Assembly (NCBI RefSeq): GCF_023156235.1
Contig: NZ_JAKZAI010000011.1
Location: 1-64,000, forward strand
Origin: Marinobacter goseongensis
GTDB taxonomy: Bacteria > Pseudomonadota > Gammaproteobacteria > Pseudomonadales > Oleiphilaceae
Direction of reading: 5' to 3'
DNA: 64,000 bases
Within the stretch, counting starts at the first letter, position 1, and every line of letters starts with the position of its first letter. Of the stretch, positions 47,051-55,826 are shown one piece after another. The notes under the pieces were generated by a model. The model searched no databases. It worked only from the letters and a program-made list of their open reading frames with translations, and was not told the origin of the DNA. The position numbers and the translations under genes are program-made.

Positions 47051-47082
47051 CACCCTTTCTGAGGGTTTGCCCGAGTAGTGTG

Positions 47083-47108
47083 AGAGCAACCGGGGACCCG
47101 GTTGCTCT
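47083..47108. terminator. Hairpin between convergent genes
   Basis: 11-bp perfect stem AGAGCAACCGG/CCGGTTGCTCT with a GGAC loop, between the oxidoreductase and the metal-dependent hydrolase. Confidence 0.65.
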
Positions 47109-47162
47109 GCGGTGACTCCCTATCCCGGTTGCGTCGTGCAGGGCGAATAGGGTGCGGGGGCC

Positions 47163-48002
47163 TCAATGGCTCTGGAAGCCCATGCGCTTGCGGTAGCGCT
47201 TGAGGAGGAACTCCGTGTCGTGATCCCAGGGATGGAAGCCCGGTTTAAAGTAGTCGAAGAATTCGGGGATGATCTGCTTGAACATGCCCGTGCGCCCCCA
47301 CAACTGGGTCAGCCCGCTTCTCCATTCCTTGCCGCTGAAGAGCTTGCCGTCTTGACGCAACAGTTCGGCAACGAACGCATGGATGGCCACCATGATCAGC
47401 AGTGTTGCCAGCATCATCGTGCCCATACGAATGGCATAGTTGAGTGCGCCCTCACCGTACACGATTTTATAGGTATCGAAGGCCACGGCCTTGTGCTCGT
47501 TCTCCTCTACGCAGTGCCACATCCACAGGTTGCGCATGGATTCATCAATTGATTCAACGATGTCGTCCCGGCGCAGCAGCTGAGCGGAGAGTATGCCGGT
47601 GAAATGCTCGAGAGCCACCGTTGCCGCGAGGCGGACTTTTTTGTTGCTGAGCCCCGGCAGGTCGGCAACTGACAGGAATTTACGCGTCCATCCCTCGAGC
47701 GCTTCCAGGTTATAGCCGTTGTCGACGGCACCACGGTTGAATTTCTCATGCTCTTTTGCGTGCATCGCCTCCTGGCCGATGAAGGCGCCGATGTCCTTCT
47801 GCAGTTGCGGGTCGTTAACTGCCTCGCGAACGGCCCGCACGCTGGCGACAAAGAATCGTTCGCCATCGGGGAACAAGGCTGACATGCCGTTAAATACATG
47901 GGTCATGAAGGCGTCGCCGTTTACCCAGTATCTCGGAACTTCTCCGAACTCAAAATCCTGCCGGCGAACTGGGAATGCTGAAACTGCTTTCGTTGTAGCC
48001 AC
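47163..48002 (-). CDS. Metal-dependent hydrolase-like protein (PF10118 type)
   Basis: 279 residues from GTG 48002, chosen because AGAGGAG lies 6-7 bases upstream; an in-frame ATG at 48155 lacks a ribosome site. Helical, ferritin-like pattern of Glu/His ligands: GQEAMHAKEHEKF, ALEHFTGILS and WHCVEENEHKAVAFD fit a di-metal four-helix centre. The family is annotated metal-dependent hydrolase, but its reaction is not known to me. A hydrophobic hairpin follows (IRMGTMMLATLLIMVAIHA). Confidence 0.82.
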   Translation of the reverse strand: MATTKAVSAFPVRRQDFEFGEVPRYWVNGDAFMTHVFNGMSALFPDGERFFVASVRAVREAVNDPQLQKDIGAFIGQEAMHAKEHEKFNRGAVDNGYNLEALEGWTRKFLSVADLPGLSNKKVRLAATVALEHFTGILSAQLLRRDDIVESIDESMRNLWMWHCVEENEHKAVAFDTYKIVYGEGALNYAIRMGTMMLATLLIMVAIHAFVAELLRQDGKLFSGKEWRSGLTQLWGRTGMFKQIIPEFFDYFKPGFHPWDHDTEFLLKRYRKRMGFQSH

Positions 48003-48301
48003 AACAGGCTCCTCTCTTGTCGATCTTGGAACCGAGTTATAGTGGCGTGACGGGTGAACGGACTTGCCCTTTTGGGACAACTGGTTATCCGATTGGGCGG
48101 CGTTACTCAATACTACTAAAAGGCTCAAGAGGTGACAGTTCATTACAAATGACAATCACAGCTCGCCGCGATTTGGGGTATAAAATTGACTGGTGCTTGA
48201 GAATTGCAATTAATCGGAAAGCTATTCGGTTATTTCTCATCAACGTGTTCTCTGCCGCTTCCGGACTGCCCGGGTTTGCCCGGCGGTCCGGTATCTGAGG
48301 G
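48003..48301. other. Divergent intergenic region, A+T-richer than its surroundings
   Basis: 299 bases between the hydrolase and the PAS chemoreceptor. It contains the sigma-70-like element at 48186-48214 for the plus strand. I find no gene or other structure in it. Confidence 0.5.
48186..48214 (+). promoter_or_regulatory. Candidate sigma-70 promoter of the PAS-PAS chemoreceptor
   Basis: TTGACT, exact 17-base spacer, ATTAAT. 88 bases before the first ATG. No sigma-28 element is visible for this gene. Confidence 0.45.
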
Positions 48302-49609
48302 ATGAAAATGTTCGGTAAAAAATCGAAAAATACGGACAGCTCTCAAAAGCTGGACATGTGCATGGCCGAAAATGAGGAACTCCTCAGTACCTTGCAGGCC
48401 ATTCAGGGAGCGGTTGCCTTCATCACGTTCAGCCCTGAGGGCATCATTCAATCCGTCAACGATACGCTGCTTGAGCTGCTGGGTTACGACGAGAGCCAAC
48501 TGATTGGCAAGCACCATCGGATGCTGTGCGAGCAAGCCTATGCGAGCAGCCAGGAGTACAAGGATTTCTGGCGCGAGCTGGCGGGTGGGAGTTACCGCCA
48601 GGGACGACTTCCACGAATTGATGCGAAAGGAAAAAAGCTCTGGCTTGAGGGGAGTTATTTTCCGGTCAGAGATCGTGAAGGTCAGGTAGTAAAAATCATA
48701 AAAATTGCCGCAGACGTGACCAGGACCCATACAGAAAACGCGGATAAAGAGGCCTTGCTGGCGGCTCTTGATACGTACATGGCGGTCATTAAATTCAAGC
48801 CCGAGGGGATCGTACTGGATGCGAATCAGAACTTTCTGAACGCCATGGGCTATGGGCTGAACGAGATTGTGGGTCAGCACCACAAAATGTTTTGTTTTGA
48901 CGCTTTTTACCGCGAAAACCCGAATTTCTGGCAAAAGTTGGCATCAGGTGAAAGTTTTTCCGGTCGGTTCGAGCGTAAAGACCGGCAAGGTCGCTCGATC
49001 TGGCTTGAGGCGACCTACAGCCCGGTGTTCGATGAGCTGGGGCGCGTCAGTAAAATTGTCAAGTTTGCCATGGACATAACCTCACAGGTGAGTCGGGCAC
49101 AGGAGGCCAGGGAATCCGCTGCGGCTACTTCGGAAGAGGCGTCGCAGATCGCCAATCAGTCAACGCACGCCATCGAGGAGGCCGTTAGGGTGTCAGATCG
49201 GGTCGCTGCGGAGATCGAGGGTGCCCTGAAACTGAGCGAGAGTCTGGAGGGGCAGGCCGCCCAGATCCACAGTATTGTTACCACGATCCAGGCAGTGGCC
49301 GATCAGACCAACCTGCTCGCCTTGAACGCTGCTATTGAGGCCGCACGGGCAGGCGAGGTTGGGCGTGGGTTTGCGGTAGTAGCCGATGAAGTTCGCACAC
49401 TGGCTGCAAGGACTGCCGAATCTCTTGCAAAAATCTCAGATGTCGTAGCGGCGAACAATGCCATGATTGCGGAGCTCAGGGGCACAATGGATAACGTGAG
49501 TGGGCTATCAAAAAATAGTGCGGAGCGCATCGGTTCGGTTGCCGAGGGTATCACTGAAGTGGATCGGGGTATTAGTGAGCTGGCTGCGATGATGTCCAGT
49601 TCGGGGTAA
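48302..49609 (+). CDS. Soluble chemoreceptor with two PAS domains
   Basis: 435 residues (ATG 48302; a second ATG at 48308 gives MFGKKSK and better spacing from GAGGG). No membrane segment. PAS 1 at ~35-145 ([28 protein letters not shown]), PAS 2 at ~155-265 ([27 protein letters not shown]), each with the [14 protein letters not shown] end, then a short signalling domain whose tip has [15 protein letters not shown] and [15 protein letters not shown]. So it likely senses redox or a small ligand in the cytoplasm and feeds CheA. The signalling region is short, lacking obvious long methylation helices. Confidence 0.88.
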   Translation: MKMFGKKSKNTDSSQKLDMCMAENEELLSTLQAIQGAVAFITFSPEGIIQSVNDTLLELLGYDESQLIGKHHRMLCEQAYASSQEYKDFWRELAGGSYRQGRLPRIDAKGKKLWLEGSYFPVRDREGQVVKIIKIAADVTRTHTENADKEALLAALDTYMAVIKFKPEGIVLDANQNFLNAMGYGLNEIVGQHHKMFCFDAFYRENPNFWQKLASGESFSGRFERKDRQGRSIWLEATYSPVFDELGRVSKIVKFAMDITSQVSRAQEARESAAATSEEASQIANQSTHAIEEAVRVSDRVAAEIEGALKLSESLEGQAAQIHSIVTTIQAVADQTNLLALNAAIEAARAGEVGRGFAVVADEVRTLAARTAESLAKISDVVAANNAMIAELRGTMDNVSGLSKNSAERIGSVAEGITEVDRGISELAAMMSSSG

Positions 49610-49649
49610 TGAAAGAGTCATTGCGATTGTTTTTTTGTTAGATCGGTAC

Positions 49650-49676
49650 TGAAGATTCTCGATCCCTTGCCGATAA
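49650..49676 (+). promoter_or_regulatory. Sigma-28 (FliA) type promoter of the Aer-like receptor
   Basis: TGAA, 15 bases, perfect GCCGATAA at 49669-49676. 50 bases before the GTG start. The -35 differs from TAAA at one base. Confidence 0.7.
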
Positions 49677-49726
49677 AGAATCTATGTAGGAGTTGCATAC
49701 ATAACCGGATGATTTGAGGACTTAAC

Positions 49727-51280
49727 GTGCGCAAAAATTTACCAATAACAAACAATGAAAAAACCTTTCCGCAGTCGCAGAAATTGATATCGGCGACGGA
49801 TCTCAAAGGCAAGATCCTCCATTGCAACGACGCGTTTGTCGAGGTGAGCGGGTTTACCCGTGACGAGCTTATTGGCCAACCTCACAACATTGTTCGGCAT
49901 CCGGATATGCCCCCGGCCGCCTACGAGAACATGTGGTCTCACCTGAAATCCGGTAGCCCCTGGATGGGTCTGGTGAAGAATCGCCGCAAGAACGGTGACT
50001 TCTATTGGGTCAGTGCCTACGTCACGCCGGTCACGCAAAACGGGGACGTTGTCGGCTATGAATCTGTGCGATCCTGCCCGGCTCGGGAAGACGTGGCGAG
50101 AGCTGAAAAGTTGTACGCGGATATGCGGCGCGGCAAAACCGGAACCCCGTGGTGGAAACGGATTGCGGTGAGCACTCTCTTCCTCGTGGCGGTGCTGGTG
50201 ATTTCTGCCGGATTGTTCTTCTACCAGCAGGAAGTTATTTCAGAGATTGTGCTGTCTGTTGGCGTTATTGCCTACGCGATCTGGATGAAGCTGTCCAAGG
50301 ACGCCCTCATTCGGTCGGTCACACAACTGATGAGTAAGGTGTTCACTGACGATCTTGCTGCCAGTAGCTACACGGACGACGACCGACAGCTGGGCCGGGT
50401 AAAGGTCGCGGTGCTTTCCCAGCAGGCGCACCTGGATGCCGTTCTGACCCGGATCGAAGACGCGGCTGGCAGTGTAAAGATTGGCGCTGTGCAGGGGCTG
50501 GAAATCACCTACGAAGCTCAGGAAACGTTGAAAAAGCAGCAGGCCGAGACTGAGCAAGTGGCGGCGGCCGTCCATGAGATGTCGCAAACCATCGGTGAGG
50601 TGTCTGCCAACGTTCAGCAAACGGCGGAGAAAGCTGAGGGCGCGCGGGAATACGCGGACCGGGGCGCATCGGTGGTCATCTCGACCCGCGAGTCGATTCA
50701 GAAGCTCAAAGAGAAGGTGCATGGGATATCGGAGTCGGTCACTGAGCTGGCCACGGAGAGCGGAAAAATTGCCGGCGCCGCCAAAATTATCGAGGAAATT
50801 GCGGACCAGACCAACCTGCTTGCCTTGAACGCTGCCATCGAGGCGGCCAGAGCGGGTGAGCATGGGCGAGGGTTTGCGGTGGTAGCCGATGAGGTGCGTG
50901 GACTGGCAAAACGGACCCAGGATTCAACCCGGGAAATCCACGGCATCATTGACACATTGCTGGCCAGATCGTCTGCGTCGGTCAAAGTGGCTGATGAAGG
51001 GAATCGGGCAGCTGATGAAGGGCTGGCGCGCATGCTGGAGGCTGAGGACGCGTTGGGGCAGATTACCGAGTCTGTCGGCACCATCGCGGAAATGGCGACC
51101 CAGATGGCCGCGGCCGTCGAGGAGCAGGCTCAGGTGTCTGACCAGATCAATGAGCAGGTTGAGCAGATTTCCGTGCTGGCGGCAGACAACCTGGATAAAG
51201 GCGAGCAATCAACCGCCAGCGTCCAGAAAATGGAGAAGATCGCCGGTGACCTTCACGAGCTGGTGGTGAGATTCAAATAA
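49727..51280 (+). CDS. Aer-like PAS chemoreceptor (aerotaxis type)
   Basis: 517 residues from GTG 49727. The PAS domain at ~20-125 has the Aer signature [17 protein letters not shown] and [18 protein letters not shown], known to bind FAD in Aer. Two membrane helices follow (~147-190; [35 protein letters not shown]), then HAMP-like and a full MCP signalling domain with [16 protein letters not shown] and [15 protein letters not shown]. It probably mediates energy taxis. It has its own sigma-28 promoter and so belongs to the motility regulon. Confidence 0.93.
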   Translation: MRKNLPITNNEKTFPQSQKLISATDLKGKILHCNDAFVEVSGFTRDELIGQPHNIVRHPDMPPAAYENMWSHLKSGSPWMGLVKNRRKNGDFYWVSAYVTPVTQNGDVVGYESVRSCPAREDVARAEKLYADMRRGKTGTPWWKRIAVSTLFLVAVLVISAGLFFYQQEVISEIVLSVGVIAYAIWMKLSKDALIRSVTQLMSKVFTDDLAASSYTDDDRQLGRVKVAVLSQQAHLDAVLTRIEDAAGSVKIGAVQGLEITYEAQETLKKQQAETEQVAAAVHEMSQTIGEVSANVQQTAEKAEGAREYADRGASVVISTRESIQKLKEKVHGISESVTELATESGKIAGAAKIIEEIADQTNLLALNAAIEAARAGEHGRGFAVVADEVRGLAKRTQDSTREIHGIIDTLLARSSASVKVADEGNRAADEGLARMLEAEDALGQITESVGTIAEMATQMAAAVEEQAQVSDQINEQVEQISVLAADNLDKGEQSTASVQKMEKIAGDLHELVVRFK

Positions 51281-51285
51281 GTGAC

Positions 51286-51320
51286 TGGCTCAATGAATTC
51301 GTTGAGCCACGTTCGTTTTT
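51286..51320 (+). terminator. Terminator of the Aer-like receptor gene
   Basis: 8-bp stem TGGCTCAA/TTGAGCCA with an 8-base loop, followed by a T-rich tail (CGTTCGTTTTT). Confidence 0.65.
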
Positions 51321-51351
51321 CAGTGAGTGAGCGTTTCTGAGGAGCGCTCTC

Positions 51352-53520
51352 TTACAAGACGCCCTCCTGCAAACCGTCTTCAAGAGTCAGTGTCCTGCCA
51401 TCGCTGAACGTGATGGAGGCATCTCCGTCACTTTCGATCCGGTAGTAAATCGGCATGTCAGCCAAGCAGGTATCGTCAACATCGATAGTCGCACTGCCGA
51501 CATTCTCCAGTGTTCCGGTCAGTCTGCTCGTCGCAGGACCTTGCTGTTCGGCTACCTCGTTGCGGGTTCCGCTCCAGGGCACGGGATCCAGTCCCCCGGT
51601 GAGTTCGGTGGACGCCTCTTCTGTCAGCGATCGGCACCCGGAGCTGTTAAGTTCAACCCGGGCTGCCGTGGACTCACGGGCGACCAGGTTGCTGATCCAG
51701 TAGGCCGAATCATGCTTGATGTCGAATTCCGGGTAATCAAACGTAGGGTCGAAGGTATAAACCACATTGACAGGATTCTCTTCCAGCACCCAACCGGCTG
51801 AAACCAGGGCTTCTTTACGCCAGTCATCCAGCACCAGGAACGTCAGATGCTCCGCCACAGGATGCAGGTAAAAGTTGTATTCCAGATTGTCTGCCGCTGA
51901 CAGCCGTTGGGCGATGGCCAGGGCTTCACTCACATGAACAAGCTCGTCTGCCGCCGCATACAAATGAGCGCTGGGGATGTGGCGAAGATTTCCGACGTAA
52001 TCCACTACATTGGCAAACCCTTCTGCCGGAGTTGTGATGCTGCCCAGTATTTCGCCGAGGATCGGGCGCAGCACAAGTTCTGTTCCCTGTTCCAGCAGTT
52101 CATCGACGACAGGGGTAAATTCGGGGATATTGAGAAGGTCACCGGTGTAGCCCACCCAGTTGACCATGCCAGCATAGCGGTCCGGGTAATGGGTTGCGAA
52201 ATGCAAGGCGCCGTAACCCCCCATGGAGTATCCGGAGGCGAACACTTGTTTCGGATTAACCGGGTAGGTGTCCTGAACATCGTCCATCACATCCAGCACA
52301 TCGCGTTCGGAGGGGCCTGTATAGAACCCGTAAGGTCCGCGTCCCAGAGGGGAAACCAGGATGCGATTGAGCGCGTCGCCGAATCGCTGCTGCATGTTTG
52401 GCTGATTGATCTGGCTGGCGTGATTGGCCTCACAGCCATGCATAACGACCATCATGCCCGGCTTGGACTCAGGCTGGACAGCCGATTCGGGGACGTAAAT
52501 GCCATAAGGCTGATACTTGCCCAGATAGTTGAAGGACTGACCGCAGAAGGTACCGCCGCCGTCTCGACCGTTAACCCCCGGTATGGCAACGCCTTCGCCC
52601 AACGGGTAATCCGACGTGTACACCCGCTGATAAAAGCCGCTGGGTAAGTCGATATCATCAGATCGCCGGATTTCAAAATCCTGACGCTCTATCGTCAGCC
52701 CGAATTCGCTGATGTCACCACGCCCCAGTGCCTCGGCCTGATGGTCATCCCACCAGTTACCGGCAGCGGGCAACACCTGGTTCACACCGCCATCGGCGGA
52801 TGCGCCTTCATGGATGCCGCGGAACGCAACATTCATAACGGTACCATCGGCCTGGGCAACGACGGCCTGGAGTCGGTAGTTGTCAGCTGCGGGAGCGGGA
52901 AACGTCAGCACCAGTTCATTGGAGTCGGGGTCGCCGTTGTCCTGAAAATGGACCTGATCCCAACCCTCGCTGGCAACATCGACCCGACCCCAGTCGCCTC
53001 CGCCGTTGGACTGGCCAGGATCCAGGTCCAACGCCACGCCGAGGATTGCATCGCCCGGGTTGAACAGGGTGTTCAGCTCCGCGGTAATCCTGAGGGTACC
53101 ATCGAGATTTTCGACGTGAAGTTTGACCAGGTCTGCGGTATTCAGAAGCCCCTCGGGATACCGCTCGTCACCGGCGGTTGGCGACAACAAACCGGGGGTA
53201 TTCGCAACCGGCGAGCCCAGTTGCCCGCCTCTGTTCAGCACATTGAGCAGAGTAGGCGCCGGGGAAATCAGGCCGCGGTCGGCACCGTAATCGTCATACA
53301 CATAATCGTAGTAGGTGAGTTTGCCTTCGCACCACTCGACCGAGCCGGCTATCCAGCTGTTTTTCGAGCAGTCCGCCGCCTGCTCCTGAGCAACCTGGGG
53401 AGCCGCAGCTTCGGCGGCAGGTACCGTGCCGTTTGAAGCAGTGGATTCTCCTGACTCGCTTCCACAACCAAGCAGAAGTCCCACCGGAATGGCCAAGCCA
53501 AGTTTATGCAGCTGTTTCAT
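51352..53520 (-). CDS. Secreted alpha/beta-hydrolase lipoprotein (esterase)
   Basis: 722 residues. Signal peptide with lipobox LLLGC (Cys ~19), then a low-complexity Ala/Glu linker. Residues ~45-300 are beta-rich and may bind substrate. The hydrolase core begins near PYGIYVPES and MMVVMHGCEANH, with nucleophile Ser in ASGYSMGGYG (~430) and a likely His in HPVAEHLTF. The pattern suits feruloyl or polyhydroxyalkanoate-type esterases. The C-terminal ~130 residues are again beta-like. A cell-envelope or extracellular esterase is well supported; the natural ester is not known. Convergent with the Aer-like gene. Confidence 0.82.
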   Translation of the reverse strand: MKQLHKLGLAIPVGLLLGCGSESGESTASNGTVPAAEAAAPQVAQEQAADCSKNSWIAGSVEWCEGKLTYYDYVYDDYGADRGLISPAPTLLNVLNRGGQLGSPVANTPGLLSPTAGDERYPEGLLNTADLVKLHVENLDGTLRITAELNTLFNPGDAILGVALDLDPGQSNGGGDWGRVDVASEGWDQVHFQDNGDPDSNELVLTFPAPAADNYRLQAVVAQADGTVMNVAFRGIHEGASADGGVNQVLPAAGNWWDDHQAEALGRGDISEFGLTIERQDFEIRRSDDIDLPSGFYQRVYTSDYPLGEGVAIPGVNGRDGGGTFCGQSFNYLGKYQPYGIYVPESAVQPESKPGMMVVMHGCEANHASQINQPNMQQRFGDALNRILVSPLGRGPYGFYTGPSERDVLDVMDDVQDTYPVNPKQVFASGYSMGGYGALHFATHYPDRYAGMVNWVGYTGDLLNIPEFTPVVDELLEQGTELVLRPILGEILGSITTPAEGFANVVDYVGNLRHIPSAHLYAAADELVHVSEALAIAQRLSAADNLEYNFYLHPVAEHLTFLVLDDWRKEALVSAGWVLEENPVNVVYTFDPTFDYPEFDIKHDSAYWISNLVARESTAARVELNSSGCRSLTEEASTELTGGLDPVPWSGTRNEVAEQQGPATSRLTGTLENVGSATIDVDDTCLADMPIYYRIESDGDASITFSDGRTLTLEDGLQEGVL

Positions 53521-53620
53521 TGATTCGCCTGTTGTTGTTTATTTTGGAAAAGACTAACAACAAAGCCACTGCAAAGTGCGTGTCTCGGGCAATCAGTTGG
53601 AGCGTCAATCTGGTCAATAT

Positions 53621-55048
53621 TCAGCGGAATCTCTCGGGAACCTCGAGCTCATAGGTGATGCCAAGCCCCGGGATGCCGCTACCCAACGCGTTCCCCCGCT
53701 GAGAGCTGAAATAGAGATACTGTCCATTTCTCGTAAAGGCCGGACCCGTCAGCTCACTGCCTCCGCCGGGCACCTGCAGCAATATCTTGGATGGACCGTT
53801 CGGGTTCATGACCATCAGCCGCATGGCATCGCCATCTTCCGAGACGATGATGTCGCCCATGGGCGATACGGTGAGGTTGTCGACATCGTCAAAGGGGATG
53901 TCCGGCGCCATCAGTTGGTCATTATCGAAGACCACTTCGATCAGGTCGTTATCCACATCCACGGCGTAAACCCGGTTATCGCCCTTACAGGCGAAGTAAA
54001 CCACCGCTCGCAGCGGATGTTGTGTGCCGCTGACGCGTTGCTGTTGCTCGCGGGGGATTTCCTGAATCCAGATGCCTTCGCCGCCTTTGAAAATAGTGCC
54101 GGGTGCGCCCATGCCCGTAGCCATCTGGATTTCTGAACGAACCTCGGACTGAGCCCTTTCGGGCGATACCACGGGCACCCACGTCACGCGCGCGACTTTG
54201 CGGGCTTCGTTAAGGTCTTCCTGATAGTTGCCGGACTCGAAACCCTGAATTTCCAGCACTTCCAGAGTGCCATTTTGCATATCCAGGCCCGGCTCTCCGT
54301 TGATGGAAGGCGCCATGCCGCTGGAGCGGAAACGATACAGCCGACCGTCACCGGCATCCTCGGTCAGAAAGAGCGTACGGGTCTCGAGGTCCACCGCGAC
54401 AGCTTCGTGGTTGAATATGCCAAGGGCCGGCAGTTCTTGCGCCGTATCCGGTGTGCCCAGCGGGTCGCACTCGTAAACTTTGCCATCTTCGACCTCTTCA
54501 CAGGACAGCCAGGTTTGCCACGGCGTTGGGCCACCTGCGCAATTCCGTCGGGTGCCCGACAGGATGGGGTAGGAGTCGGTAATCGCTCCGTCACGGTCGA
54601 AACGGAGCGCTCCGACGCCACCGGTCAACATGGTTTCACTGTTGGAAACGTAGATCCAACCGCCGTCGTCGAGATCGAATACGGCGCCGCCGTCCGGAAA
54701 GGTGTGCCAGGGATAGGTAATCAGTCCCAGTGAGGGCAGAGGTAGGACGGTGGAGGCGGTGAGCCCGGAGATCGCCACTCTGCGAATGTCAAATTCAGGG
54801 GGTATCAGCACACCGTCAACGCCGCTGTCCTGCAGTGCGCCAATGCCCATCAGGGGGCCCTGCTGCAAGGGCAGCTGTATGGCCAACGCCTCTGGGCTCG
54901 CAGGCGTTGGCGGGGTATTCGTCGGGGGCGTGGTCGCGGTCTGCTCCGGCGTACCCGGGGTCCGCGTACTGCCACCGCAGGCGCCCAGCGCCATCGCCGA
55001 ACCGCCGACGAACAACATCTGTAATAAACGACGTCTTTGATTGTCCAT
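53621..55048 (-). CDS. PhoX-family (DUF839) TAT lipoprotein
   Basis: 475 residues from ATG 55048 (GAGG 8 bases upstream; a GTG at 55054 is too close to it). The N-terminus NQRRRLLQ is a twin-arginine-like motif, followed by a hydrophobic core and lipobox ALGAC. The mature protein starts with a Thr/Pro-rich tether. The rest is a beta-propeller-like DUF839 domain: NHEAVAVDLETRTLFLTED, GWIYVSNSE and LTVSPMGDIIVSEDGD. PhoX relatives are calcium/iron phosphatases, but I cannot confirm all metal ligands here. Located 101 bases upstream of the esterase on the same strand. Confidence 0.8.
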   Translation of the reverse strand: MDNQRRRLLQMLFVGGSAMALGACGGSTRTPGTPEQTATTPPTNTPPTPASPEALAIQLPLQQGPLMGIGALQDSGVDGVLIPPEFDIRRVAISGLTASTVLPLPSLGLITYPWHTFPDGGAVFDLDDGGWIYVSNSETMLTGGVGALRFDRDGAITDSYPILSGTRRNCAGGPTPWQTWLSCEEVEDGKVYECDPLGTPDTAQELPALGIFNHEAVAVDLETRTLFLTEDAGDGRLYRFRSSGMAPSINGEPGLDMQNGTLEVLEIQGFESGNYQEDLNEARKVARVTWVPVVSPERAQSEVRSEIQMATGMGAPGTIFKGGEGIWIQEIPREQQQRVSGTQHPLRAVVYFACKGDNRVYAVDVDNDLIEVVFDNDQLMAPDIPFDDVDNLTVSPMGDIIVSEDGDAMRLMVMNPNGPSKILLQVPGGGSELTGPAFTRNGQYLYFSSQRGNALGSGIPGLGITYELEVPERFR

Positions 55049-55279
55049 GACCACTGCCTCGCACCGAATAAGCTCACTCTTCTGACGGAGGATAGTAACG
55101 AAGTGTTACGTTTCGGTGACTGTTATCCTGTCGGTGGGCAGTCCAATGGTGGTTTCGCTGACAAACAGATGTTCTTCTCGTGCGGGTTTTCATCGAGTCC
55201 CTCAGATACAACGTATAGACTTCTCGGATTGGCCTCGAGGTCGAGAGACTGGTGTTCGGATGGGATGGTCATAGTGGTG

Positions 55280-55714
55280 ATGTTTGGTAAAACGAAGAGA
55301 GAACTTCAGGCCGCCCTCGACAAACTGGCGGCAGCAGAGGAGAAGCTCAGAGAGCTGGAAGCGGACTTCGCGGTCATCGAGGACCACCAGGCGGTGCTGG
55401 TGATGTCTCCCGATGGGCTGATTGAACGCACCAACCCCCTGTTTCGGGAAGCGGTGGGCTATCAGGAGCATGAATTGGTGGGCCAACACCACCGGGTTCT
55501 GTGCGATACACAATACACTGGCAGCGAGGCGTACATCACGTTCTGGCGTGAGCTGGTCACAGGCCATGTGCACCGGGGGCTTTTCACCCACGTTCATGCC
55601 GACGGGCACAGAATTCAGCTGGCATCCCGTTATCTGCCGGTGATGAGCGAAAAGGGTTTCCTCAAGCGCATCATCACCCTCGTGGAGCGTGATGTTCCGG
55701 CTGGATGTCAATAA
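55280..55714 (+). CDS. Orphan single-PAS protein, chemoreceptor relative
   Basis: 144 residues from ATG 55280 (MFGKTKRE) or 149 from ATG 55265. A coiled N-terminus is followed by one PAS domain: LVMSPDGLIERTNPLFREAVGY, GQHHRVLCD and FWRELVTGHVHRG. It matches PAS 1 of the chemoreceptor at 48302-49609 motif by motif (MFGK start, GY-x5-L[IV]G[KQ]HHR[MV]LC, FWREL). The chain stops right after the PAS, with no methyl-accepting domain. It could be a truncated receptor or a free-standing PAS adaptor. Function unknown. Confidence 0.7.
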   Translation: MFGKTKRELQAALDKLAAAEEKLRELEADFAVIEDHQAVLVMSPDGLIERTNPLFREAVGYQEHELVGQHHRVLCDTQYTGSEAYITFWRELVTGHVHRGLFTHVHADGHRIQLASRYLPVMSEKGFLKRIITLVERDVPAGCQ

Positions 55715-55826
55715 GTGCAAAGTGGCCCGGATTCACCTTCAGGTTTGGTGTCACTTCGTCCACTCTCTCATCAAAGGTAGGCTGCGACGTTCTTCTCCAT
55801 AACAAGAATTCAAAGGGTATTCAGTA

